Assembly (NCBI RefSeq): GCF_004296575.1
Contig: NZ_SAYT01000002.1
Span: forward strand, 248,001 to 312,000
Length of the DNA: 64,000 nucleotides
From: Dyella amyloliquefaciens
GTDB lineage: Bacteria; Pseudomonadota; Gammaproteobacteria; Xanthomonadales; Rhodanobacteraceae
Direction of reading: 5' to 3'
Shown: positions 9,227-19,413 of the stretch, piece by piece
Layout of the letters: the number at the start of each line of letters is the position of its first letter
Numbering within the stretch: position 1 is the stretch's first letter
The notes under the pieces: model-generated
What the model saw: the letters and a program-made list of their open reading frames with translations, nothing else
What the model was told of the DNA's origin: nothing
Database searches by the model: none
Translations under genes and position numbers: made by a program

Positions 9227-12200
9227 ATGGCGATACAAGCGAACTGTCGTCCCGGACCACGCGCCCACATGTGGACCGTGTTCGCTGCGCGCACGTGCCT
9301 CCTGCCGAGGATCCATCCGCTGATCCGCTTCGTGCGCTGCTGTTGGCTGCTCCTGCTGCTCGCGGGCCTGTCGTTCGGTGCGCGGGCCGCCGAAGATCCC
9401 TGGGCGGCCTTCGACATGCCCTGGTTCGACCGGGTGGGTGTCAGCGACGGCCTGCCACATTCGCTGACGACAGCTCTCGCGCAGGACCAGCGTGGACTGG
9501 TGTGGATCGGCACGCAGAGCGGCCTGGTGCGATACGACGGCTTTCGCATGCAGGTGTTCACGGCCACCGGCGGTCCCAAGGCCGATCTTCCCGACGCCTA
9601 TGTGCGCGCCCTGCTGGCGCTGCCGGATGGCGGCATGCTGATCGCCACGAACTCGGGTGGACTGAGCCGCTTCAATCCTTTGCACAATGCGTTCCACACC
9701 TATCCGGTCGGCAAGGACGGCACGAGCTCGCGCAAGATTTACGCACTGGCGCGCGATGGCAACGACGGCGTGTGGATCGCGGGCGAACACGGCCTTGATC
9801 GCCTTGACCTGCACACCAACCAGATCGTCGTCGTGCCCACCGGCGCCGGCACCTCGCCGCGCAACTTCAGCGTGCTGCAGGATCGGGCCGGGAATCTCTG
9901 GCTGGGCAACAACAACGGCCTGTTCGTCCGGCATCAGGGCGACCATGCGTTCGAGCGCGCTCCTCGGCCCGCGGACCGCGGCACCGTGGATGCCGTGCTC
10001 AACGATGGCATCTGGGCACTGGACGAGGACCGCGCGGGACGCCTGTGGGTAGGCAGCACGCAGGCCGGCGCGGTCTATCGCGACGCGAACGAACATTGGC
10101 ATGCCGTCGAAGGCTTCAGCGGCTTCCAGCGCAATCACGAGCGCCGCGCCACCGTGCGGGATTTCGTGGAGGTGGACCCCGACACGCTCTGGCTGGCCAC
10201 CGACGGTGATGGCGTACTGGCCTATAAGCCAAGCGACGGAACGCTGCGTGCCATCACCCACGATACCGCCATGCCCTCTTCCCTGCCCGGGGACGCGGTG
10301 CGTGCGCTCATGCGCGATCGCTCGGGCAACATCTGGGTCGCGACCGACCTCGGCGTGGCGCGCAACAACGTCGAAGCACGCAAGGCTTTTGCCCTGCTGC
10401 CCTCTTCGCACGACGCACGCGCACTGGCCAGCTCGAACGTGCGCACCATCTTCGTCGACTCGCATCGGCGCATCTGGCTGGGCATGAATGCCGGCAACAT
10501 CGAGCTCATTGACCTCGACCACGGCGTCATCCACCACCTTCAGCTTGGCGGCGACCAGGCGCGACGTGACGTGCAAGCCTTCGCCGAAACCCACGATGGC
10601 ACGATCTGGGTCGGCACACAGGGGCTTGCGCGGATCGATCCGGCGACACTCGACATCCAGAATTCGGTCATACCGATGCTCGAAGCTTCGCCGGTACTGC
10701 ACCTGCTGCCCGACGGCGACCGACTGCTGATCGCCACTTACGACGGGGTCTACCGGTACGACCTGCACACGCGTGCCCTCACCCATTTCGGCAACAACCC
10801 CAGCGACCCGCGCAGCCTCGCCAGCGACACCGTGCGACTGATTTCGCGGGTGGGTAGCCAGATCTGGTACGTGACCGGCCGCGGCATCAGCGTCGCCGCG
10901 AACGGCTCGCAGGACCGCAACTTCGAGAACCTGCTCAATCGCCCCGACGACCCGACCAGCCTGCCCAACAATCTGGCCAGCTCGATCACCACCGACCCGC
11001 AAGGCAACCTGTGGATCGGCACCTACGGCGGCCTGGCCATGCTGGAATCGCGGGCGGCCGGCGAGCCCTACCGCTTCAAGCGTTTCGATACGCGCGACGG
11101 CCTCAGCAGCGACAACATCAACGCCGCGCTGTCCGACGACCTCGGCAACCTGTGGGTCAGCCTGCCGAACGGCATTTCGATGATGGACGGCAACACGCAT
11201 GCCATGCACAACCTGGGTGCACGCGACGGCTTGCACATCGCCAGCTATGTCTATGCCGCCGCGGCACGCGCGCCCGATGGCGAACTGCTGTTCGGGGGAC
11301 TGGGCGGGCTGACCGTGCTGCGGCCCGGCTGGCAGCCACCCGAGTCCACCGACGCACCCCTTGCCGTCACCCTGGCCGCGATCAACGGCAATCCGCTGCC
11401 TTTCGGCCAACTACCGCGGCCCGGCGAATCCCTGCATCTGGGCTCGCACAGCCGCAGCCTGCGCGTGGACTTTGCGTTGCTCGATTTCCAGGCCACGGCG
11501 GACACCAGCTATAGCTACCGCCTGGACGGGATGGACGAGGACTGGGTCCATGTGCCGCGCGGCAGCCAGCCCGCCGCCATCTATACCAACCTTCCGCACG
11601 GTGACTACCTGCTGCGCCTGCGCGCGCAGACCCAGGGCATGCAGCCCCGTACGATCGAAAGCTCGCTGTCGGTCACCGTCGCACCCCGCTGGTACGAAAC
11701 CATCGCCGCCCTGGTGGGGTTCGGCGTGCTGCTGCTCGCGCTGCTCTACCTGGTGACGCAGCTGCGCACGCTGTACCTGCGGCGTCAGGCGCAGCAGCTG
11801 CAGCAGCAGGTGGACCTGCGCACGCACGACCTGCTGATCGCCAACCAGCGACTGGACGAACTGGCCAGCACCGACCCGCTGACCGGAGCCCTGAACCGAC
11901 GCCGCTTCTTTGAGCTGGCCGAGCAGGTGCGACTCGAATCACGCGAGGGCGAGGCCTGCATCGCGCTGCTCGATCTGGACGGATTCAAGGTCATCAACGA
12001 TACGCATGGCCACCTGACGGGCGATGCCGTGATCCGCCATGTGTGCCAGACGATGCGCCAGCAATGCCGCGGCATCGACCTGATCGGCCGTTATGGCGGC
12101 GAGGAACTGGTGATCTGCCTGCCGGGCACCGGCCTCGGACCGAGCATGGCAATCGCCGAGTGCATCCGCGGCGCGATCGCCGGCACGCCGTTCGAGCACG

Positions 12201-12346
12201 ACGGCGCTACCGTTGCCGTCACCATCAGCATCGGCGTGGCCGCCTACCAGGAAGGCGAATCGCTGTCGCAATGGCTGTCGCGCGCGGACGGCGCGCTCTA
12301 CGAAGCCAAGCGCAACGGACGCAATCGCGCGAAGGCGGCGGAGTAA
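9227..12346 (+). CDS. Periplasmic beta-propeller sensor diguanylate cyclase (Reg_prop, Y_Y_Y, GGDEF)
   Basis: Membrane-bound diguanylate cyclase of about 1,039 residues making c-di-GMP from two GTP. A signal anchor rich in Leu (ending Gly-Ala-Arg-Ala) leads to a large periplasmic region with many repeats of the 'two-component regulator propeller' type (each with a G-x-[LI]-W-[IV]-[GA] core such as GLVWIGT, NLWLGN, HRRIWLG). A Y_Y_Y domain (about 720-800) follows, then one membrane helix (Ala-Ala-Leu-Val-Gly-Phe-Gly-Val-Leu-Leu-Leu), a short coiled coil and the GGDEF domain. The active site is GGEEL (about 957-961). An intact RxxD inhibitory site (Arg-Gly-Ile-Asp) sits five residues before it, so feedback inhibition by c-di-GMP is expected. 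The start at 9227 has GAAGG just upstream; ATG 9269 is an alternative without a clear ribosome-binding site. Confidence 0.9.
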   Translation: MAIQANCRPGPRAHMWTVFAARTCLLPRIHPLIRFVRCCWLLLLLAGLSFGARAAEDPWAAFDMPWFDRVGVSDGLPHSLTTALAQDQRGLVWIGTQSGLVRYDGFRMQVFTATGGPKADLPDAYVRALLALPDGGMLIATNSGGLSRFNPLHNAFHTYPVGKDGTSSRKIYALARDGNDGVWIAGEHGLDRLDLHTNQIVVVPTGAGTSPRNFSVLQDRAGNLWLGNNNGLFVRHQGDHAFERAPRPADRGTVDAVLNDGIWALDEDRAGRLWVGSTQAGAVYRDANEHWHAVEGFSGFQRNHERRATVRDFVEVDPDTLWLATDGDGVLAYKPSDGTLRAITHDTAMPSSLPGDAVRALMRDRSGNIWVATDLGVARNNVEARKAFALLPSSHDARALASSNVRTIFVDSHRRIWLGMNAGNIELIDLDHGVIHHLQLGGDQARRDVQAFAETHDGTIWVGTQGLARIDPATLDIQNSVIPMLEASPVLHLLPDGDRLLIATYDGVYRYDLHTRALTHFGNNPSDPRSLASDTVRLISRVGSQIWYVTGRGISVAANGSQDRNFENLLNRPDDPTSLPNNLASSITTDPQGNLWIGTYGGLAMLESRAAGEPYRFKRFDTRDGLSSDNINAALSDDLGNLWVSLPNGISMMDGNTHAMHNLGARDGLHIASYVYAAAARAPDGELLFGGLGGLTVLRPGWQPPESTDAPLAVTLAAINGNPLPFGQLPRPGESLHLGSHSRSLRVDFALLDFQATADTSYSYRLDGMDEDWVHVPRGSQPAAIYTNLPHGDYLLRLRAQTQGMQPRTIESSLSVTVAPRWYETIAALVGFGVLLLALLYLVTQLRTLYLRRQAQQLQQQVDLRTHDLLIANQRLDELASTDPLTGALNRRRFFELAEQVRLESREGEACIALLDLDGFKVINDTHGHLTGDAVIRHVCQTMRQQCRGIDLIGRYGGEELVICLPGTGLGPSMAIAECIRGAIAGTPFEHDGATVAVTISIGVAAYQEGESLSQWLSRADGALYEAKRNGRNRAKAAE

Positions 12347-12357
12347 GCCTTGCGCCG

Positions 12358-13026
12358 TCAGCGCCGGCGCAGCATGCGGTTGCGATAGATCGTGTAGCCC
12401 AGCCCCGCGGCGCCGGTGACCACGGCAGGCACCAGCAACACACGCTCCTGCAAGACCGCAAATCCCAATGCGCCGGCCATGGCGCCGACAATGAAGTGGC
12501 TCGCCACCAGCAGGCACACCTGGATGCGCAGGCGATCCACCGGCAGGCCACGCAAGGCCTGCCCCACGTAGATGCCAAGATCCGTGAAGATGCCCGAAAG
12601 ATGCGTGGTGCGGAACGTGGCGCCGCTATAGGTGCTGACCATGGCGTTCTGCAGCCCGCAGGCCATCGACGCGAAGTACAGGCCAAGGTCGCTGGCGCCA
12701 TGGATCAATGGCGTGGCAGCGAACAGCAGTGCCGACTCGATCATCAGCACGACGCCATAACGCCTGCCCAGCTGCAACGTGCGCTGCTGCACGATGAATC
12801 CGCTGAGCATTGCGCCCAGCAGGAACGCGCCGATGGTCAGGCCCCAATGCAGGATCTCTCCTGCATCCAGGTTGGCCATGGCAATGCCCAGCTCGGTGCT
12901 GGTGCCGGTCAGATGGGTAACCGGCTGATGCCGGAAACACAGGTAACCGACCGTATTGATGCTGCCGGCAATGAACGCCAGCAGCCCGCCGCCAATCCAG
13001 GCCCAGCGAGGCAGCTGGCGCAGCAT
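12358..13026 (-). CDS. YoaK/DUF1275 family membrane protein
   Basis: Six-helix inner-membrane protein of 222 residues. The N-terminal pattern Ala-Phe-Ile-Ala-Gly-Ser-Ile-Asn-Thr-Val-Gly followed by VTHLTGTSTELG is the hallmark of DUF1275 (YoaK), as is the second half THLSGIFTDLGIYVG, where the T-G-x-x-T-D-x-G motif is repeated. Function is unknown; a transporter role is only presumed. The gene converges on the diguanylate cyclase gene with 11 bases between stops. It ends in a cluster of Arg residues (cytoplasmic by the positive-inside rule). The lolA gene ends 7 bases upstream of its start codon on the same strand, so the two may be co-transcribed. Confidence 0.87.
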   Translation of the reverse strand: MLRQLPRWAWIGGGLLAFIAGSINTVGYLCFRHQPVTHLTGTSTELGIAMANLDAGEILHWGLTIGAFLLGAMLSGFIVQQRTLQLGRRYGVVLMIESALLFAATPLIHGASDLGLYFASMACGLQNAMVSTYSGATFRTTHLSGIFTDLGIYVGQALRGLPVDRLRIQVCLLVASHFIVGAMAGALGFAVLQERVLLVPAVVTGAAGLGYTIYRNRMLRRR

Positions 13027-13033
13027 GGCGCGA

Positions 13034-13693
13034 TCAGTTCTTGATGGGTTGGGTCTGGATGACCGGCAGGTCGCCGATCACGTCTGCGCCCGGCGGCGGG
13101 ACGAAGTTGAAGGTGGACGCCGGGACGTCGACGTTGCGCTGCCATCCCGAGAAACGGATGTCCGTCGTCGTGCCGAGCTGGTCGCGGAACACCATACGGG
13201 CCAGTCCATTGGCATCGAAGCCAAGGTCGGCGTAGTCGAACTGCGGATCCTTCGCCTTGGAGGTGAGGCGCAGCCAGCTCAGGCCGTCATGCTCGCCCTG
13301 CTCCACCGCGTTGAAGTCCTTGTCCATCTGCTTCACGTCGGTCAGCACGGTCAGCGGGCTGTGCGACTCCTCGGCGCTCTGCACGCGCACGGTCACCTGC
13401 TCGAGGTCCGGGTCGTACAACCACACGCGACTGCCGTCGGCCACGATGGTCTGCTTCGACGGCGCCAGCGTTTCCCAGCGGAACTGGCGCGGCGCCTGCA
13501 GCGCGAGCGTACCCGAGCTTGGCTTGCCCGGATGGCCGTTGGCATCGCTCATGGTCTGGGAGAACTTGCCGGTCAACGAATGCAGGCCATTGGCGAAGGC
13601 GTCGAGCTTGCTGCGCGCCGGGCCGGCGGCATGGGCGAGGCTGCCGAGCGAGAGCGCGATGGTGGCAGCGACGAGGAGGAGCGAGCGTTTCAT
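13034..13693 (-). CDS. lolA: Outer-membrane lipoprotein carrier protein LolA
   Basis: Periplasmic chaperone that takes lipoproteins from LolCDE and passes them to LolB at the outer membrane. The 219 residues start with a clear Sec signal (cleavage after Ala-His-Ala near residue 22). They continue with the LolA fold: an early LTGKFSQT segment, a Gly-Thr-Leu-Ala-Leu core, QFRWE and DGSRVWLYDPDLEQVTV (about 85-103), which is the characteristic lipid-cavity strand region. The gene is downstream of ftsK on the same strand, an arrangement common in gammaproteobacteria. A 127-base palindromic repeat element lies in the gap between them. Confidence 0.93.
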   Translation of the reverse strand: MKRSLLLVAATIALSLGSLAHAAGPARSKLDAFANGLHSLTGKFSQTMSDANGHPGKPSSGTLALQAPRQFRWETLAPSKQTIVADGSRVWLYDPDLEQVTVRVQSAEESHSPLTVLTDVKQMDKDFNAVEQGEHDGLSWLRLTSKAKDPQFDYADLGFDANGLARMVFRDQLGTTTDIRFSGWQRNVDVPASTFNFVPPPGADVIGDLPVIQTQPIKN

Positions 13694-13793
13694 AGGTGCC
13701 CTGGAAGGGAGGCGGATCGGCGAATTTTGACGGGTGCAAGCTTAATGGCAAAGCGCACGGTTCTTCAGGACCGCCATCGCGGCGACGCCGGCC

Positions 13794-13920
13794 CGTCATT
13801 CCGGCGCAGGCCGGAATCCAGTGGCGATATGGCCGGGTTGTCGCGATAAACCTCATGCGCGACACAGGGGCGAAGATCGAGTCTCGCCGCTACTGGATTC
13901 CGGCCTGCGCCGGAATGACG
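13794..13920. repeat. Perfect 29-bp inverted repeat with hairpin arms (CGTCAT/CCAGT family)
   Basis: Two arms of 29 bases (13794-13822 and 13892-13920) are exact reverse complements of each other, separated by 69 bases. Each arm is itself a small hairpin (TTCCGGC, four-base loop, GCCGGAA) flanked by CGTCA and TCCAGT. The same flanks with different stems occur at 18068-18170. This is the layout of a REP/BIME-type intergenic element. It sits in the ftsK-lolA gap, where a hairpin could alter read-through or mRNA stability (inference). Confidence 0.85.
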
Positions 13921-13945
13921 GCCGAGAGCCGTGGCGTCCGGCTGC

Positions 13946-16318
13946 TCAATGCTTCGGCGGTGGCGGCGCCAGCACTTCGCGGTTGCCGTTGTGCTGCGGC
14001 GCGCTCACCACACCGTCCTGCTCCATCTGTTCGATCAGGCGCGCGGCGCGGTTGTAGCCGATGCGCAGGTGGCGCTGCACGCCGGAAATCGAGGCGCGGC
14101 GGGACTCGGTGACGATGCGCACGGCCTTGTCGTAGAGCTGCGCGTCGGCGTCGCCGCCTTCCTCGCCGTCCTGCGGCAGGCCGGAGTCGTTGATGAACTT
14201 GCCGTCCGCGGTGGCCTGCACCTCTTCCAGTACGCCTTCGATGTACTGCGGCGAACCCTGCGCCCTCAGCCAGTTCACCACGTTGTGCACCTCGTGGTCG
14301 TCCACGAAGGCGCCGTGAACGCGGTCCGGCGTGGCCGTGCCCGGCGGCAGGTAGAGCATGTCGCCGTGGCCGAGCAGCGTTTCCGCGCCCGACTGGTCAA
14401 GAATGGTGCGCGAGTCGATCTTGCTCGACACCTGGAACGCGATGCGGGTGGGGATGTTGGCCTTGATCAGGCCGGTGATCACGTCCACCGACGGGCGTTG
14501 CGTCGCCAGGATCAGATGCACGCCGGCGGCACGCGCCTTCTGCGCGAGGCGGGCGATCAGTTCTTCGACCTTCTTGCCGACGATCATCATCATGTCGGCG
14601 AACTCGTCGATGATGATCACGATGTGGTACAGCGGCTCCAGCGGCTCGGCCGCCAGGTTCGGCATCTCGGGGTTCGGGCGGAACAGCGGGTCCAGCAGCG
14701 GCTGGCCGGCGTTCTCGGCTTCCTTCACCTTCTTGTTGAAGCCGGCGAGGTTGCGCACGCCCACGGCGGCCATCAGCTTGTAGCGGCGCTCCATCTCGGC
14801 CACGCACCAGCGCAGCGCGTTGGCCGCTTCCTTCATGTCCGTCACGACCGGCGCAAGCAGGTGCGGGATGCCTTCGTAGACCGAAAGCTCCAGCATCTTC
14901 GGGTCGATCATGATCATGCGCACGTCTTTCGGGCTGCTCTTGTAGAGCAGGCTCAGGACCATGGCATTGACCGCCACGGACTTGCCCGAACCGGTGGTGC
15001 CGGCCACCAGCAGGTGCGGCATCTTCGCCAGGTCGGCCACCGACGGACGACCGGCGATGTCCTTGCCCAGCGCCAGCGCCAGCGGCGACTTCATCTGGTC
15101 GTACTTTTCCGAACGCAGGATCTCGGAGAGGTAGACGATCTGCTTCTTGGCGTTGGGGATTTCCAGGCCGATGACGTTCTTGCCCGGGATCACGTCGACC
15201 ACGCGCACGCTGACCACGGAAAGGCCGCGCGCGATGTCCTTGTCGAGGCTGGATACCTGCGAGCCACGCACGCCCGCAGCCGGCTCCAGCTCGAAGCGGG
15301 TGATGACCGGGCCCGGATAGACGCCGACCACCTTCGCTTCGATGCGGAAGTCCTTGAGCTTCAGCTCGACCTGGCGCGACAGGACCTCGAGCGTTTCTTC
15401 GGAATAACCCGGACCCTGCGGCGGCGCCTCGTCCAGCAGCGACAGCGGCGGCAGCTCGCCCGGCACCGAGGCGCCGGTGAACAGCGGAATCTGCGTTTCC
15501 AGCTTGGCGCGCTCGCTTTTGACCACCGGCGGCGGTGGCGTCTCGATGCGCACGGGCTCGCGCTTGGCCTGCTTCACGGCCTCGGTCTTCTTGACCACCT
15601 CGCGCTCGGCGCGTGCCTGGCGCGCGGCCAGCACTTCCGGCGCCTCGCGCAGCTTGCCGCCGAACCAGCCGGCGAGCTTAAGCACGCCCTGCCCGGTCAG
15701 GTCCATCACCTTGAACCAGGAAAGACCGGTGGCCAGCGTCACCGCCACCAGGAACAGCGCGAGCAGCAGCAGAGGGGCGCCCTTGTCACCCAGCGCGCTC
15801 AGCAGGCCGCGGCCGACCCACATGCCGATGATGCCGCCCACGCCTTGGGGTAGCACCGGCTCGTCGTTGAAATTGAGATAGAGCAGCGCCGGCGCGGTGA
15901 TGAAGAAGAACACCGAACCGATCAGGCGCAGCGAAGGCTCCCACGGCTGCACCGTGCGTTCGCCGCGATGGCGCAACACCTGGATGCCCAGGAACAACAG
16001 GAGCAGCGGGAAACAGTAGGACACCACACCGAAGATGTAGCGGAGCACGTTGGCGATATTGGCGCCGATGGAGCCGCCGAAGTTGCGGGCGTGCTCGACG
16101 GTACCGGCATGGCCCCAGCTCGGATCCTGGTCGTTGTAGCTGAACAGGCAGACCAGCAGGTACAGCGCCAGCGGCAGCAACAGCAGCGCACCGGCCTCGC
16201 GCAGGCGGCGCTTCAGCTCTTCGCTGAGTCCCTCGCGCTGCTTTTCCTTCTTGACGTTCGCGCTACGCGGCACCGTGGTCCTTTTCCTGTCGTCTGTCGT
16301 GAGACCGGTCGCCATCAT
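13946..16318 (-). CDS. ftsK: DNA translocase FtsK
   Basis: Septal DNA pump of 790 residues that segregates chromosome termini and activates XerCD at dif. Four membrane helices occupy about residues 42-62, 88-116, 130-150 and 180-200. A short Pro/Glu/Lys linker follows (about 225-300), then the alpha/beta motor with Walker A GTTGSGKS (440-447), Walker B-type [12 protein letters not shown] and the [13 protein letters not shown] segment. The C-terminal gamma winged helix (about 725-780, ending before a Pro-rich tail) recognises KOPS sequences. The linker is far shorter than in E. coli FtsK, as usual outside Enterobacteria. Two ATG codons in tandem start the gene; 16318 was used. Confidence 0.96.
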   Translation of the reverse strand: MMATGLTTDDRKRTTVPRSANVKKEKQREGLSEELKRRLREAGALLLLPLALYLLVCLFSYNDQDPSWGHAGTVEHARNFGGSIGANIANVLRYIFGVVSYCFPLLLLFLGIQVLRHRGERTVQPWEPSLRLIGSVFFFITAPALLYLNFNDEPVLPQGVGGIIGMWVGRGLLSALGDKGAPLLLLALFLVAVTLATGLSWFKVMDLTGQGVLKLAGWFGGKLREAPEVLAARQARAEREVVKKTEAVKQAKREPVRIETPPPPVVKSERAKLETQIPLFTGASVPGELPPLSLLDEAPPQGPGYSEETLEVLSRQVELKLKDFRIEAKVVGVYPGPVITRFELEPAAGVRGSQVSSLDKDIARGLSVVSVRVVDVIPGKNVIGLEIPNAKKQIVYLSEILRSEKYDQMKSPLALALGKDIAGRPSVADLAKMPHLLVAGTTGSGKSVAVNAMVLSLLYKSSPKDVRMIMIDPKMLELSVYEGIPHLLAPVVTDMKEAANALRWCVAEMERRYKLMAAVGVRNLAGFNKKVKEAENAGQPLLDPLFRPNPEMPNLAAEPLEPLYHIVIIIDEFADMMMIVGKKVEELIARLAQKARAAGVHLILATQRPSVDVITGLIKANIPTRIAFQVSSKIDSRTILDQSGAETLLGHGDMLYLPPGTATPDRVHGAFVDDHEVHNVVNWLRAQGSPQYIEGVLEEVQATADGKFINDSGLPQDGEEGGDADAQLYDKAVRIVTESRRASISGVQRHLRIGYNRAARLIEQMEQDGVVSAPQHNGNREVLAPPPPKH

Positions 16319-16362
16319 GGCGGCCGACCTTTGTTACATCCGTCGAAACGGCGGGCTAGACC

Positions 16363-16632
16363 TTAGATCATGCCCTTGAGCGCCGGATGAACCAGCTCGC
16401 CGTTGTCGACGTTGATGCCCCTTTGCAGCGGTTCGAACTGGCACGATTCATTGCCGCCGGCCAGACGCTGCACGTAGGGGAGGATAGCGGCAGAAATCGC
16501 CACCGACGAGGCCTGCGGAGCGACACGCAGCATATTCGTGATGCAGGCCTGGCGCGCCAGGTGGGCAACGGCGGGAATGGGGGCGATGCCACTCTCGAGG
16601 GTCCTGGTTTCGGGGGGAGTACCGACACGCAC
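16363..16632 (-). pseudogene. Probable C-terminal remnant of alanine dehydrogenase
   Basis: An open frame of up to 89 codons just upstream of ftsK on the same strand. From about residue 30 to the end it follows the C-terminus of alanine dehydrogenase: an Ile-Thr-Asn-Met segment (family: xxxANMPGAVPRTS), an Ala-Ile-Leu-Pro-Tyr-Val-Gln-Arg-Leu-Ala stretch (family: NATLPYxLxLA), then GINVDNGELVHPAL (family: GLNxxxGxxTxxAV). The catalytic lysine and histidine region and the NAD-binding Rossmann fold are absent. The nearest upstream possible start is GTG at 16632, and no homologous sequence is visible before it up to trxB. The Met-Pro-Gly loop is degraded to Met-Leu-Arg. I read it as a decayed gene; a small expressed protein is not excluded. 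Homology is from memory of the family, not a search. Confidence 0.5.
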
Positions 16633-18051
<1,419 letters not shown>

Positions 18052-18067
18052 CGGTTACGTGGCAAGT

Positions 18068-18170
18068 CACTGGATTCCCGCTTTCGCGGGAATGACGAGC
18101 TTGAAGATGAGGAACTCCGTATCCCGCCACGCTTCATTGTCGTCATCCCAGCAAAAGCTGGGATCCAGTG
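18068..18170. repeat. Pair of inverted palindromic repeats (CGTCAT/CCAGTG family)
   Basis: Two 31-base units, 18068-18098 and 18140-18170, in opposite orientation and 41 bases apart. The outer bases are reverse complements (CACTGGAT ... ATGACGA against TCGTCAT ... ATCCAGTG), while the inner hairpin stems differ: TTCCCGC/GCGGGAA in one, TCCCAGC/GCTGGGA in the other. Stem pairing is kept in each. It is the same family as the element at 13794-13920. It follows trxB by 16 bases. Confidence 0.85.
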
Positions 18171-18261
18171 TCTTGAGGCATGAAGGTTTGGACGCAGCCC
18201 ACAAGGGCCGCACCTGCCGACAGCACGAGGCCCATCGCGCCATCCGCGTATTGACTGAGAC

Positions 18262-19413
18262 GTGATCGAAGCCCGCTTCCACGACAGCATTGCCAGCATC
18301 CCCGCCGAGGCGTGGGATGCGCTGCGGCCCGACGACAACCCGTTCGTCTCGCACGCCTTCCTTGCCCTGCTCGAACGCACCGGCTGCATCCGCCCCGACT
18401 GGGGCTGGCGTGCGCATCATCTCGGCCTCTATGAGAACGACGCACTGGTCGCCGCGGCGCCGCTCTATCTCAAGGGCAATTCGCACGGCGAATTCGTGTT
18501 CGACTGGAGCTGGGCCAGCGCATGGGAGCGCGCCGGCGGCGACTACTACCCCAAGCTGCTCAATGCCGCGCCCTACTCACCTGTGCCCGGCCCTCGCCTG
18601 CTGGCAGGACAAGGCCCTCGCACTGCCACACTGCAAGCGACGCTCGCCGGCGCGATGAAGACCTTCGCCGAGCGGATGAACCTCTCCTCCGTGCACGCCA
18701 ACTTTCTTCGCGACGACGAACTGGCCGCTTTCGATGGCGATTGGCTGAGCCGTTCGGACGTGCAATTCCATTGGCGCAACCACGGGCACGAGGACTTCGC
18801 CGGCTTTCTCGCCGCGCTCAACCACAAGAAGCGGAAGAACATCCGCCAGGAACGCACGCATGTCGCCGCGAGCGGGCTCGCCATCGAAATGCGCACAGGC
18901 AGCGAGCTGACAGCCAACGAGTGGCGACGCATCCATGCGCTGTACGAGGCCACCTTCGACAGCAAGGGCAACCATGCCGCCCTTACCCGCCCGTTCTTCG
19001 CGGCGCTTGGCGAAACGATGGGCGATGCCGTGCAGGTGGCGATGGCGCGCATGGACAGTGACATCGTGGCAATGGCGCTGTTCCTGCAGAGTCACGACAC
19101 GCTGTACGGCCGCTACTGGGGTGCGGAAGTGGACGTACCCGGCCTGCACTTCGAGCTGTGCTACTACCAGGGCATCGAGCACGCGATACGGCACGGACTG
19201 CAACGCTTCGAACCGGGCGCGCAAGGCGAACACAAGCTCGCACGTGGCTTTCTTCCCGTGCGCACGCACTCACGCCATTACCTGGTCAACGAGAGCTTCC
19301 GCGACGCCGTGCGCCAGGCGCTGACACAGGAAGCGGAAGCCATGGACGATTACGCCCGGGAGCTGCTGCAGCACAGCCCCTACGCGCACATCGCGCAGGC
19401 AGGCATGTCCTAG
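18262..19413 (+). CDS. FemAB-like GNAT acyltransferase (PF04339, former DUF482)
   Basis: Soluble protein of 383 residues starting with GTG. It carries the typical features of the FemAB-like/DUF482 family: an early NPFVSHAFLALLE segment (about 29-41), FDWSWA..WE (about 79-88), PYSPVPGPRLL (about 103-113), the basic KKRKNIRQER helix (about 191-200), GRYWG near the active cleft, and the C-terminal EPGAQGEHK...GFLP region. The family has a double GNAT fold; annotations such as 'peptidoglycan biosynthesis protein' are by analogy with FemAB and no substrate is known to me. Its stop overlaps the convergent serine hydrolase gene by 4 bases. Confidence 0.85.
   Translation: MIEARFHDSIASIPAEAWDALRPDDNPFVSHAFLALLERTGCIRPDWGWRAHHLGLYENDALVAAAPLYLKGNSHGEFVFDWSWASAWERAGGDYYPKLLNAAPYSPVPGPRLLAGQGPRTATLQATLAGAMKTFAERMNLSSVHANFLRDDELAAFDGDWLSRSDVQFHWRNHGHEDFAGFLAALNHKKRKNIRQERTHVAASGLAIEMRTGSELTANEWRRIHALYEATFDSKGNHAALTRPFFAALGETMGDAVQVAMARMDSDIVAMALFLQSHDTLYGRYWGAEVDVPGLHFELCYYQGIEHAIRHGLQRFEPGAQGEHKLARGFLPVRTHSRHYLVNESFRDAVRQALTQEAEAMDDYARELLQHSPYAHIAQAGMS

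Noticed and set aside
9197-11410. Minus-strand open frame of about 737 codons opposite the propeller cyclase
   Set aside because: Antisense shadow of the propeller gene; no recognisable motif, and codon composition is that of a reversed high-GC gene.
12351-12371. TGCGCCG/CGGCGCA hairpin at the end of the cyclase gene
   Set aside because: Seven-base stem with no T-run, overlapping the DUF1275 stop; too weak to call as a terminator in GC-rich DNA.
13931-15853. Plus-strand open frame of 640 codons opposite ftsK
   Set aside because: Antisense shadow of ftsK, with His/Arg/Gln-rich sequence and no domain.
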